From assembly GCA_024464195.1 (NCBI GenBank), contig JANHAK010000019.1, forward strand, positions 1 to 11,967: a stretch of DNA of 11,967 bases, given 5' to 3'. The stretch comes from Methanomassiliicoccales archaeon. GTDB lineage: Archaea > Thermoplasmatota > Thermoplasmata > Methanomassiliicoccales > JACIVX01. The position numbers were made by a program, and so were the translations under genes. Shown piece by piece: positions 1 through 6,570 of this stretch (the stretch's first letter is position 1; the number at the start of each line of letters is the position of its first letter). A model generated the notes under the pieces. The model was given only the letters and a program-made list of their open reading frames with translations, was not told where the DNA came from and searched no databases.

Positions 1-193
1 GCAATTTATTAGCGGCTTCCTTCGTCACATTAAAAACAGTCATCCCTTCAGATACAGGCACGTCAGCCCAAAGAATTCGCCCATTTCCAAAATCGATTAA
101 GACAGGACATTCATCTATCCCGTTTGCTTGTGCAACGGAAATGCCCATTCCAGATAAAATAAGCAATGCGATTATAGCCAGTTCCCACTTCAT
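1..193 (-). CDS. Exported protein, N-terminal part (DUF4430-like?), cut by window edge
   Basis: This is the first 64 codons of a minus-strand gene that continues past the left edge. Translation gives a typical Sec signal peptide: a charged start (MKW), a hydrophobic core (about residues 4-17) and a probable cleavage site after Ala-Gln-Ala near residue 23. The mature part begins with an acidic, Cys-containing stretch and then VLIDFGNGRILWADVPV, followed by an amphipathic helix. The order beta strand, Gly-Asn-Gly turn, Trp, beta strand, helix resembles the start of DUF4430 (transcobalamin C-terminal-like) domains seen in exported archaeal proteins, but too little is visible to be sure. The ATG is preceded by AGGTGA, an archaeal ribosome binding site, at about -6, which fixes the start. 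It lies 138 bp downstream of the DUF4443 gene and has its own TATA-like box. The function is unknown. Confidence 0.7.
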   Translation of the reverse strand, partial: MKWELAIIALLILSGMGISVAQANGIDECPVLIDFGNGRILWADVPVSEGMTVFNVTKEAANKL

Positions 194-331
194 ACAGTCA
201 CCTTTCTCATTCTGGATGATTTTAATTGGATGTATCATCCCACTAGATACCTCAATTGTATTCTTATATTTAATCATTTCCAATTCAAAATACGACAATT
301 AAATGAAAAGAAATGAAAATCCAGATAAAAA
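194..331 (-). promoter_or_regulatory. Intergenic region: TATA-like box and leader inverted repeat
   Basis: This gap separates the DUF4443 gene from the exported-protein gene. On the minus strand a TATA-like TTAAATATAA sits at 273-264, preceded by purine-rich sequence that could be a BRE. It predicts a transcription start near 245 and a leader of about 50 nt. Inside that leader is a perfect 7-bp inverted repeat, GGATGAT (214-220) and ATCATCC (234-240), separated by 13 nt, close to the AGGTGA ribosome binding site. It could be an operator or an RNA hairpin near the translation start. The first bases after the DUF4443 stop are T-rich on the minus strand (around 326-330) and could act as a weak archaeal terminator. 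All of this is inferred from sequence pattern. Confidence 0.4.
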
Positions 332-916
332 TCATAGAAGATCAAATGCCGCTGCCAGTGCACCTTTCTCAGCTAATAGAAGATTTGTTGATCTCCCCAC
401 AATGATAACGTCCCCTTCGTTAAGATCAAAGGTGTTGCGTAATAATTTCGCGATATCTGGTCGTTGTGCATCGAGGTCGTAATCATTTGGTATAATAAGT
501 CGACCTCCTCTGATCACGATTGTTGTAGCCCCGTCCGCTCCAGCCTTCACAGCTGAGTCGCGCTGTTCAATGCCAGATTTTACTTCTTGACTTTTCCCAC
601 TGACTCTTACAGCGACACCGTGTTGTCCCATTGTAATGTCTGTTGGCTCTAGATATCTAATCTCTATTGGCATTTTCGTTAAGAATTGAAGCCCTCTTGA
701 TGTAATCTTGACACCCGCGTGTTTCACATCTACAAACTTTTTCTCCCTGAGATATTCGATGATCGTACGCATGCTTCCCTCACCTACGCCAACGATTTGT
801 GCTAGTTGCCTTCTACCTCTTCGTTCGCCATCTGATAGCACCTGTAAGGTCTTAAAGACATGAAAATCGGAAAAGCGATGAATAGGTCCGTATTTTGGAG
901 CGGCAATGATCTTCAT
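332..916 (-). CDS. HTH + DUF4443 putative transcriptional regulator
   Basis: A 194-residue protein. Residues about 18-82 look like a winged helix-turn-helix: a helix with FHVFKTLQVL, the REQ-type turn ..RRQLAQIVGVGEGSMRTIIEYLREKKFVDV, then a wing strand and ITSRGLQFL. Residues about 83-194 match my recollection of DUF4443, an archaeal C-terminal domain. Typical segments are the strand-rich QHGVAVRVSG, GIEQRDSAVKAGADGATTIVI, and a C-terminal LNEGDVIIVGRSTNLLLAEKGALAAA. The last two resemble a ligand-binding or enzyme-like fold, but no substrate is known to me. The gene starts with ATG 3 nt after the metK stop, with no clear ribosome binding site, so it is probably co-transcribed and translationally coupled with metK. 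That neighbourhood is compatible with a role in sulfur-amino-acid or SAM control, which is inference. The HTH call is firmer than the domain name. Confidence 0.8.
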   Translation of the reverse strand: MKIIAAPKYGPIHRFSDFHVFKTLQVLSDGERRGRRQLAQIVGVGEGSMRTIIEYLREKKFVDVKHAGVKITSRGLQFLTKMPIEIRYLEPTDITMGQHGVAVRVSGKSQEVKSGIEQRDSAVKAGADGATTIVIRGGRLIIPNDYDLDAQRPDIAKLLRNTFDLNEGDVIIVGRSTNLLLAEKGALAAAFDLL

Positions 917-919
917 CGA

Positions 920-2116
920 CTAGAATACAGGAATTTGACCATTTACTATTTTTTCTGTGATCTTTCCGATATTCTCAAGCCAATACGAAGTAATGCTCTC
1001 AGCCTCTTTTTTCAATTTCTCGAAATTTGCATTATTCTCAAGTATAAGCTGCACACTTGCAGTATGAGGGTCGAAAATTGGCCGTCCTATCTGGGAGAGA
1101 AGGCGAACTCTTGCCTCAAGAATATCCCCACCTCCCATCTGCGCAATTTCTTCTGCGATTTGCTTTGCGAGAATGTTATACAATTTTCCAACGTGCGTTA
1201 CAGGATTCTTACCTGCAGATGCTTCCATACTCATCGGCCGATAAGGGGTTATCAGTCCGTTGACTCTATTCCCACGTCCTACAGAACCGTCATCGCCGTT
1301 CTCCATTGAAAGACCAGTAACGGTAAGATAATAAATACCCTCCTTATAGTTGTCCGCTGCATTAATCGTGACCTCGACATCGTTGTTGGTGAATTTAACG
1401 GCGTGGTCCGCTACCATTTCAGTTAATTCTTCAATCACGCTCTGATAATGACTTGCGTCATCAACATATTTATCAACCATCGCGCAGGCAATTGTCAATG
1501 AAATCTTGCTATTGATTCGCGACGCCATGACTTTCACGTCTTCGCCTGTTTCCTTCAATTTCTTCTTAACAGGACCGTTGATGAATTTTTCCGTTTCAAG
1601 AACCACGCGCTCTGTTTCACTCAATGGCGCGTATCCTACACCGAAGGATGTATCATTTGCAAGGAGTTTCCTTGTTTCGTAAACACTTGTTAGGTCTATG
1701 CTGCCCTTTCCAATTCGGCAGTCGAGCATGACGTCTGTTGTTACATCTAGATTTGGGAAATGTTCTTTTAAATAATCTGAAGCCGCCTTAATCGCAGTGT
1801 GCCTAATCGGCAACCGATCGCCGTTGACTTCTGTTGTTGCTCTACCAACAAGCAGGATGTATATTGGCTCAAGAATCACACCACCTCCAAATTTTGGGGC
1901 GGATTGACCTCCGACAATTTGTGTTTCGTCAGTGTTGTGATGAAGAATCCTTCCGTAGCGCTCGAGATACATTTTGCACAAAGCTCTACTCACCGATTCC
2001 GCGAGGCCATCTGCCACACTATCGGGGTGGCCAATTCCCTTTCTCTCGACGAGTTCAACCCTTTGTCTCGATACAGGCGTATAGTCAATTTGTTCAACAA
2101 CGATATTTGCTGCCAT
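920..2116 (-). CDS. mat: S-adenosylmethionine synthetase, archaeal type
   Basis: A 398-residue enzyme that makes SAM, phosphate and pyrophosphate from methionine and ATP in the cytoplasm. Its length and motifs are those of the archaeal MAT family (PF01941), which is very divergent from bacterial MetK. Visible signatures are ERKGIGHPDS with His30, HHNTDETQIVGGQSAPKFGGG at about 59-79, and the long block DDGSVGRGNRVNGLITPYRP followed by MSMEASAGKNPVTHVGKLYN near 275-315, which contributes to the ATP and phosphate site. The ATG is preceded by AGGGTGATGG, a strong archaeal ribosome binding site, at the right spacing. The gene reads away from the HTH-CBS regulator and leads into the DUF4443 gene. 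Its predicted leader is about 70 nt and contains a GC-rich inverted repeat. Nothing suggests damage or transfer. Confidence 0.97.
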   Translation of the reverse strand: MAANIVVEQIDYTPVSRQRVELVERKGIGHPDSVADGLAESVSRALCKMYLERYGRILHHNTDETQIVGGQSAPKFGGGVILEPIYILLVGRATTEVNGDRLPIRHTAIKAASDYLKEHFPNLDVTTDVMLDCRIGKGSIDLTSVYETRKLLANDTSFGVGYAPLSETERVVLETEKFINGPVKKKLKETGEDVKVMASRINSKISLTIACAMVDKYVDDASHYQSVIEELTEMVADHAVKFTNNDVEVTINAADNYKEGIYYLTVTGLSMENGDDGSVGRGNRVNGLITPYRPMSMEASAGKNPVTHVGKLYNILAKQIAEEIAQMGGGDILEARVRLLSQIGRPIFDPHTASVQLILENNANFEKLKKEAESITSYWLENIGKITEKIVNGQIPVF

Positions 2117-2265
2117 TAAACCATCACCCTTTATTGATCGTTTGTATACGCGATTTGCCCCGGCAATCTATACGAATCGCGAAGTTAGGGCGGCAAAATG
2201 ATTTCGTATTTAAATACATGTTTGATGCAATTATTCAAATAGGAATAATTTAATTTTCATTCGAC
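2117..2265. promoter_or_regulatory. Divergent mat / HTH-CBS promoter region with palindromic TATA
   Basis: This 149-bp region separates divergent genes. It holds a perfect 12-bp palindrome, GTATTTAAATAC, at 2206-2217, which reads as a TATA box on either strand. On minus it predicts a start near 2186 and a mat leader of about 70 nt. On plus it predicts a start near 2237 and a leader of about 28 nt. Within the predicted mat leader, CGCGATT (2149-2155) and AATCGCG (2175-2181) form a perfect 7-bp inverted repeat around a 19-nt loop, and the loop contains TGCCccGGCA-like symmetry (about 2156-2166). A short repeat TATACG occurs at 2145-2150 and 2169-2174. This is compatible with an operator just downstream of the mat start or with a 5' stem-loop. 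The positions are read directly; the function is inferred. Confidence 0.5.
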
Positions 2266-2829
2266 ATGAAATTTCCTGACACATCTGAGATCAAACAGTT
2301 GCGAAAATCTCTCGATCTAACACAATCCGAACTCGCACTTCTTTCGAATGTCAGTCAATCAACAATAGCCAAGATTGAAAAAGGAATAATATCTGGTAGT
2401 TACGAGATAATCGTCAGAATATTCAATGCCCTCTACGAGGAGATGAATAAACGCAGACAAGGAAAGGTCGCAAAGGATGTAGCGTCAAAAAATGTCGTAG
2501 GAATAAATGTCGGAGAAAAAGTCAGGAAAGCATCAGAAATCATGAGGGAAAAAGGATTTTCACAACTTCCAGTATTTGACGGGGACAAACCGATCGGGAG
2601 TATAAGTGAATTTGGAATCCTTCGTTTACTCAGGGAAGGTTCGAGTATGAAAGATCTTGCGGAGAGATCCGTTGAGACTATCATGGATGACAGCTTTCCT
2701 ATCGTGAATGAGGAGACACCCCTCGAAATCGTAACCTCGATTTTATCATTTTCAAAAGCAGTGTTAGTTGCAAAAAGGGGAAAAGTCACTGGCATTATCA
2801 CAAGTTCAGATGTACTGAAACTCATTTAA
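2266..2829 (+). CDS. HTH (Xre-type) + tandem CBS domain regulator
   Basis: A 187-residue predicted DNA-binding sensor. Residues about 6-60 are a Cro/C1-type helix-turn-helix (EIKQLRKSLDLTQSELALL, then VSQSTIAKIEKG), with LTQSELA and SQSTIAKIE as the two core helices. After a basic linker there are two CBS repeats. CBS1 is at about 68-122 (VGEKVRKASEIMREKGFSQLPVF, DGDKPIGSISE), CBS2 at about 130-187 (ETIMDDSFPIVNEETPLEIV, ending GKVTGIITSSDVLKLI). Such archaeal HTH-CBS proteins (COG3620-like) are regulators of mostly unknown target. CBS pairs as a family commonly bind AMP, ATP, SAM or methylthioadenosine. Being divergent from mat makes a SAM-type ligand attractive, but that is inference. The ATG has no ribosome binding site, so a short-leader transcript is likely. 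It ends 8 bp from the convergent UroD-family gene. Confidence 0.9.
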   Translation: MKFPDTSEIKQLRKSLDLTQSELALLSNVSQSTIAKIEKGIISGSYEIIVRIFNALYEEMNKRRQGKVAKDVASKNVVGINVGEKVRKASEIMREKGFSQLPVFDGDKPIGSISEFGILRLLREGSSMKDLAERSVETIMDDSFPIVNEETPLEIVTSILSFSKAVLVAKRGKVTGIITSSDVLKLI

Positions 2830-2837
2830 TTAGGTGA

Positions 2838-3986
2838 TCAGTTTAAGTGAAAGTCGCGAGCAACCGTATACATGGTAATGATATTCTCAGGCGGAGTGTC
2901 GGGCTGAATATTATGAGCTGGAGCAAATATCCAACCACCACCTGGTGAAAGAATTTTCATCGTTTTGCGAACGCTCTCCTTCACTTCGTTCACCGACCCG
3001 AATGGCAGAAGTCTTTGAACATCAATCCCTCCATGGAAACATATTCGAGATCCAAACTCTTTCTTGAGCAATTCAGGCGCCATATTCTTCGCAAGAGGTT
3101 GTATCGGATTTAGAATATCGATTCCCATTTCAATAAAATCATTCACATAAGAATAAACAGAGCCACAGGTGTGATAGAATAACTTTGCCTTTGTTATCTT
3201 TTTAATTTCTCTTACGTAACGGGCCGTATAGGGTTTGATGAATCTACGATAGTCTTCTACTGAGACAAAACCTCCAGTTTGCATACCCATATCATCGTAG
3301 TAAACCGCCACATCTATGTAATCTCCGACTTCGTTGTAAAATGATTTGCAGACATCGATTGCCACATCGGTGATTTTCGTCGCGAAAGCATCGTAAAATT
3401 CAGGGTTAATTCTCATGTCAAGCAACCATTTGTCAAATCCTCGAAGCCCTGCATACATATGAAAAATTCGACCAGCATATCCCGGATGCGCAAAGATCGC
3501 GTAGTCCGTTCTCTCGCGTAATTCCTTCGCTTTTTTTCTTTTTCCTTCAATGAAAACTGGGTCGGATGGGTCTGGCCAAAACGAATAATTCTCAATATCC
3601 TCGACGGTTTTTGCATTTCTCAATGGCGCAAGTTCATCGGGAATACTCTTATAGACCCCAGATGGCTTTAAAATCAGTCCCCATGCATCCCTATAAAGAC
3701 CGTTAGGAAGCTCTTGCAATGGTTTACCTCCAATGTTGATGTGACGGATATCAATATCCATTCGTTTCAAAATCCTCTCGTCAATGTTCTGCACGCAACT
3801 TAATCTTGTATTGATTTGAGGTTCGATTGGATCGGTAACTCCTAGCGCACGGCAAAGCGCTTCATACCCGTACGGTAAACCCATAACAATCCCAGATACA
3901 ACACCTCCAAAATCCAATGGAACTCGATCTGGTTCCTTTAAGTTGATGGCGGTCAAAACTCTCTCTCTTGGTGTCATCTGTACCAT
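2838..3986 (-). CDS. Uroporphyrinogen decarboxylase / MtaA superfamily protein
   Basis: About 382 residues of the URO-D fold (PF01208). The N-terminus MTPRERVLTAINLKEPDRVPLDFGG is the hallmark of the methylcobamide:CoM methyltransferase-like (MtaA/MtbA/CmuA) branch rather than of heme UroD. HTCGS (His272, Cys274) matches the His-x-Cys zinc pair of that branch. The C-terminal block GGGWIFAPAHNIQPDTPPENI has His where MtaA-type enzymes are expected to have the third Cys ligand, so the metal site is altered and the substrate is unknown. It may be a corrinoid-linked methyltransferase, but no corrinoid protein or activator gene lies in the window. I chose the ATG at 3986, with AGGTTGAT upstream, over a TTG extension at 4037 that lacks a ribosome binding site; ATG 3977 is also possible. 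It is convergent with the HTH-CBS gene. The family is certain, the reaction is not. Confidence 0.85.
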   Translation of the reverse strand: MVQMTPRERVLTAINLKEPDRVPLDFGGVVSGIVMGLPYGYEALCRALGVTDPIEPQINTRLSCVQNIDERILKRMDIDIRHINIGGKPLQELPNGLYRDAWGLILKPSGVYKSIPDELAPLRNAKTVEDIENYSFWPDPSDPVFIEGKRKKAKELRERTDYAIFAHPGYAGRIFHMYAGLRGFDKWLLDMRINPEFYDAFATKITDVAIDVCKSFYNEVGDYIDVAVYYDDMGMQTGGFVSVEDYRRFIKPYTARYVREIKKITKAKLFYHTCGSVYSYVNDFIEMGIDILNPIQPLAKNMAPELLKKEFGSRICFHGGIDVQRLLPFGSVNEVKESVRKTMKILSPGGGWIFAPAHNIQPDTPPENIITMYTVARDFHLN

Positions 3987-4184
3987 CGATATCAACCTAC
4001 CCTTAGATAATCCGAATATTGTTTTGATTACATCCAATTTTCTGAAGAACCAATGTCATTATGTCGATACGAAAAGATGCTATGTGAAAACATTCTCACT
4101 TCTTGAGGACGTGAACTTTTCTTTTGTCGTGTAAAAAAGTGATGCACTGTAGTTCGTGCTAGAACCCTTCTTTTCATGTGGAAT
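3987..4184 (-). promoter_or_regulatory. Leader region of UroD-family gene with near-palindrome and T-tract
   Basis: This 198-bp gap follows rnz on the minus strand. A run of six T (minus strand, 4138-4133) shortly after the rnz stop may be a U-tract terminator. Further on, GTGAaAAcaTTcTCAC at 4084-4099 is a 16-bp near-palindrome with one internal mismatched pair plus the centre, a possible operator. TATA candidates on the minus strand are weak (around 4062-4052 or 4024-4012), so I cannot fix the transcription start. The AGGTTGAT before ATG 3986 is a plausible ribosome binding site. There is no convincing gene on either strand here. Confidence 0.3.
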
Positions 4185-5096
4185 TCATTCCTTTCGATGC
4201 CTAAGCGTAATTTCCATCAGATCTTCGGCAATGAAAGTATTTGGAAAAACCATACGGGCTTCGTTCTCAAGGATCGACGCATCCTCATATCTGTTGCTAA
4301 TATGATTCAAATAAAGAGTGCTAGCACGCGCTCTCAGTGCAATCATTGCCGCCTCCATTGCAGTGGAGTGCCCATAATCAGTTGCCTGCTCACGAAGCGA
4401 CGAATCAAGAGTCGCTTCGTGTATGATCAGATCCGAATTTTCCGCTGCCTTGGCAAATCTATCACAAGGTCTCGTGTCGCCCGATATTGCAATCTTGATG
4501 CCTGGTCGTGGAGGACCAGTGACCATTTCTGGTGTTATTAACTTCCCGTCAACCTTTACGTTACGACCTTTTTGTAACGCTCGGAAAAGAGGTCCTTCTT
4601 TCAAGCCTAACATCTTGGCTTTTTCAGGGAGAAAACGTCCAGGTCTCGTCGCTTCTTTCAAAACATAACCAAAAGCGGGCACGAGATGATCAACTGCGAC
4701 CGCAAATACGTCATAGCCATCAAAATGTAAGGACTCGCCAGATTTCAACTCCATCGCTGATATCTCAAATCCTGGAGAAAAGTACCCCAAGTTTACCACC
4801 CTGTCGACAATCTCAACGATGCCAGGCGGACCGTAAATCTCAAGCTTTTTCTTGCGACCAATAAAATTCATCGATTGAATGAGACCAGGAAGGCCGAGGA
4901 AATGATCGCCATGAAAATGAGTAATAAAAATCTTCTGAACCTTCATGAATGACGCGTTTGATGACATAAACTGTCTCTGTGTCCCCTCTCCACAATCAAA
5001 TAGAACAATCTCAGATCCTATCTGCAAAGCCGTTGCCGGTAGATTTCTCTTCGGTGTCGGCAAGCCACCGCCAGTGCCAAGGAAAATGATTCGCAC
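4185..5096 (-). CDS. rnz: Ribonuclease Z (tRNA 3' endonuclease)
   Basis: A 303-residue short-form RNase Z, which cuts the 3' trailer off precursor tRNAs so that CCA can be added. It is a metallo-beta-lactamase-fold zinc enzyme. All seven expected metal ligands are visible: His60, His62, Asp64 and His65 in HFHGDH, His137 in AVDHLVPAFGY, Asp207 in ISGDTRP, and His265 in LNHISNRY. His243 in DYGHSTAMEAA is the conserved catalytic-site His. The residues between 150 and 195 (RPGRFLPEKAKMLGL to PPRPG) are the flexible exosite arm region typical of tRNA-binding RNase Z. The start is GTG, directly giving the family's MRIIFLGTGGGLPT N-terminus; only a weak AGGGAA lies upstream. It follows the MFS gene by 26 bp and is probably in one transcript with it. 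Confidence 0.96.
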   Translation of the reverse strand: MRIIFLGTGGGLPTPKRNLPATALQIGSEIVLFDCGEGTQRQFMSSNASFMKVQKIFITHFHGDHFLGLPGLIQSMNFIGRKKKLEIYGPPGIVEIVDRVVNLGYFSPGFEISAMELKSGESLHFDGYDVFAVAVDHLVPAFGYVLKEATRPGRFLPEKAKMLGLKEGPLFRALQKGRNVKVDGKLITPEMVTGPPRPGIKIAISGDTRPCDRFAKAAENSDLIIHEATLDSSLREQATDYGHSTAMEAAMIALRARASTLYLNHISNRYEDASILENEARMVFPNTFIAEDLMEITLRHRKE

Positions 5097-5122
5097 GAAA
5101 TTCCCTATTGGTCGGGACGAAA

Positions 5123-6205
5123 TTAATCCTTTGGAGGAAATTTCATTCGAATACTAGTTATAAACACTATAAGTCCACAGATGGCGAGTATTGTTGCAAG
5201 ATACATCGAACCGTGGTAGCCGAATTTGAATGAAACGACACCTCCAAGTGCTGCTCCAATAATTGCCGAAATTGAGAGGAATGATTGTAGCATACCAGCG
5301 CTTGTGCCCTTTTCATCATTCCTTTCCATAACGTATTTCAGCGATCCAACATATAGACACGACCAAGCTGACGCAAGTAAGATTTGTGCAGGGATTATTT
5401 GCCAATAGACTGTGGCTAGCGTATATGATGGGAAAGTTATTGCAGAGAGAACGAAACCAGCAATGACCAATTTTGTCGAGCCGTAGCGATCTAGAAATTG
5501 CATGAAAATAAATTGGCCGATCGAGTTCACTGCGTAAATCGCCCCGATGAAGAGCGGACCTGCTCCCAAATCTTCCAGGAAAATGGGATAAGTTACCCAT
5601 ATCATATTTGCACCTACATGCCTAAGCATGACTGAGAAGCACACAGGGAGATTCCTCTTAATGACTGTCAATGGAAAAAGTGGTACTTTATGCAATGACT
5701 GTTTCCCAAACGGTAGATATAATGATAATGCGAATGACGCAGCTAGAAAAGCCGCACTTGCCAAGAAAATTTCGTAATACGCACCGACGAGACCTGCAAC
5801 AAAAACCCCAAGTCCAAAACCTAAGCTTCCGTATGCGCTGAACTTCCCGATTTTCTTCCCCGATTCATAAACATAAGCAATAAGTGCAGAAGGAAACATT
5901 CCAGCACAAATGCCAACAAAAATTCTGACTATAATCAATGATAGGGTATCCGTTGCAAAGATTTGAATCGCACATGCTATCGAGGAAAGCAAAAGACCGG
6001 AAATGAGAATAAAGCGCCTGCCATAGACATCAGAAGCCCTTCCAAAAAAATATGAAGATAAAAAAACTGATGCGTTATAAGACGCCACAATCATGCCTAT
6101 TTCAGCATTTGTTGATCCAAATTCATTCCGCGCCAGATTTGGAACGAATAAGGATGCGGCAGAAAGCCCTGCACTAGACAGCATTTGGATTGTTGAGGGC
6201 TTCAT
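5123..6205 (-). CDS. Major facilitator superfamily transporter
   Basis: A 360-residue, very hydrophobic polytopic membrane protein with about 12 predicted helices. The family signature motif A is clear in the loop between helices 2 and 3 (Gly55, Asp59, Gly62, Arg63, Arg64 in GRASDVYGRRF), and a degenerate second-half copy occurs in FLDRYGSTK. The central loop near residues 165-185 (LPFGKQSLHKVPLFPLTVIKRN) separates the two six-helix halves, as in typical MFS drug or metabolite exporters. At 360 residues it is somewhat short because the loops are tight and the N-terminus begins almost directly with helix 1. The substrate cannot be told from sequence. ATG is used, with only an AAAGGAA about 13 nt upstream. 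A TATA-like GAAATAAAAGG at 6265-6255 on minus could give it its own promoter; rnz follows by 26 bp. Confidence 0.92.
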   Translation of the reverse strand: MKPSTIQMLSSAGLSAASLFVPNLARNEFGSTNAEIGMIVASYNASVFLSSYFFGRASDVYGRRFILISGLLLSSIACAIQIFATDTLSLIIVRIFVGICAGMFPSALIAYVYESGKKIGKFSAYGSLGFGLGVFVAGLVGAYYEIFLASAAFLAASFALSLYLPFGKQSLHKVPLFPLTVIKRNLPVCFSVMLRHVGANMIWVTYPIFLEDLGAGPLFIGAIYAVNSIGQFIFMQFLDRYGSTKLVIAGFVLSAITFPSYTLATVYWQIIPAQILLASAWSCLYVGSLKYVMERNDEKGTSAGMLQSFLSISAIIGAALGGVVSFKFGYHGSMYLATILAICGLIVFITSIRMKFPPKD

Positions 6206-6265
6206 TATCGGTGTGAATTCCTTTTAGCAATTAACTCTTTCGCTGTTTTTGATCGACCTTTTATT
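6206..6265 (-). promoter_or_regulatory. Possible promoter for MFS-rnz unit
   Basis: On the minus strand GAAATAAAAGG (6265-6255), directly after the stop of the small zinc-finger gene, resembles a TATA element. It would place a start near 6234, about 28 nt before the MFS ATG. This is weak, single-motif evidence, and read-through from the upstream small gene is equally possible. Confidence 0.25.
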
Positions 6266-6481
6266 TCAGCGACCCAGCAGTTCTAGTTCTCGATCACGCT
6301 TCGTCGCCTTCTTGAATTGTTTGTAGTGGTCTTTGCAGAGATGAACTCTTCTACCCTCTGCCTTGAGACTGAACCCAGCCTTTTCTGCTTGTTTCGAAGA
6401 CACGGAGCGCTCTCCCGATTTTGTGCAGCCCTCCACACCACATATCTTTGACTCATTAGCTGCCTTTTCTCGTGCTATCAT
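6266..6481 (-). CDS. Small Cys/His zinc-finger-like protein (start uncertain)
   Basis: From ATG 6481 the protein has 71 residues and a clear metal-site pattern, Cys14-x4-Cys19-x29-Cys49-x2-His52 (CGVEGC ... HLCKDH), then a strongly basic tail (HYKQFKKATKRDRELELLGR) suited to nucleic-acid or ribosome contact. The C-terminal pattern LCKDHYKxFKK looks conserved-family-like, but I cannot name it. The frame stays open upstream to ATG 6556 (96 residues) and TTG 6592, which would add a hydrophobic FVLMILIIILVSS segment. That segment coincides exactly with the AT-rich TATA element serving rpe, and TTG 6592 would overlap rpe, so I prefer 6481; no start has a ribosome binding site. It heads a possible minus-strand unit with MFS and rnz. 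If the longer start is real, it would be a membrane-anchored version. Confidence 0.65.
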   Translation of the reverse strand: MIAREKAANESKICGVEGCTKSGERSVSSKQAEKAGFSLKAEGRRVHLCKDHYKQFKKATKRDRELELLGR

Positions 6482-6538
6482 TGATGCGGCATCTGCAGGG
6501 CTGTAAAAAGATTTTTTTGAAAGAACGGAGGAGACAAG

Positions 6539-6550
6539 TATTATAATTAA
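6539..6550. promoter_or_regulatory. TATA element shared by rpe and small zinc-finger gene
   Basis: TATTATAATTAA on plus is AT-rich on both strands. On plus its centre lies about 26 bp before the rpe ATG at 6571, the standard archaeal TATA-to-start distance, so rpe is probably leaderless; this fits the lack of a ribosome binding site there. On minus it would start transcription near 6519, about 38 nt before ATG 6481. The function is inferred from spacing. Confidence 0.5.
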
Positions 6551-6570
6551 GATCATTAATACGAAACTGG

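Noticed and set aside
860..1309. Plus-strand open frame of 149 codons antisense to mat and the DUF4443 gene
   Set aside because: It lies wholly opposite two well-supported genes, has no ribosome binding site or family-like pattern, and contains a Cys/Phe/Ile-rich composition typical of antisense frames.
2149..2181. A known SAM riboswitch class in the mat leader
   Set aside because: Only one stem is evident and no known SAM riboswitch core is recognisable; a hairpin or operator is the most I can support.
1834..2253. Plus-strand open frame of 139 codons across the mat start and the divergent promoter
   Set aside because: It is antisense to the conserved mat N-terminus and runs through the promoter region; the translation has no domain-like features.
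3987..4037. TTG-initiated N-terminal extension of the UroD-family protein
   Set aside because: There is no ribosome binding site before TTG 4037, and the family N-terminus begins at the later ATG codons.
4176..4541. Plus-strand open frame antisense to rnz
   Set aside because: It is the shadow of the highly conserved RNase Z C-terminal half.
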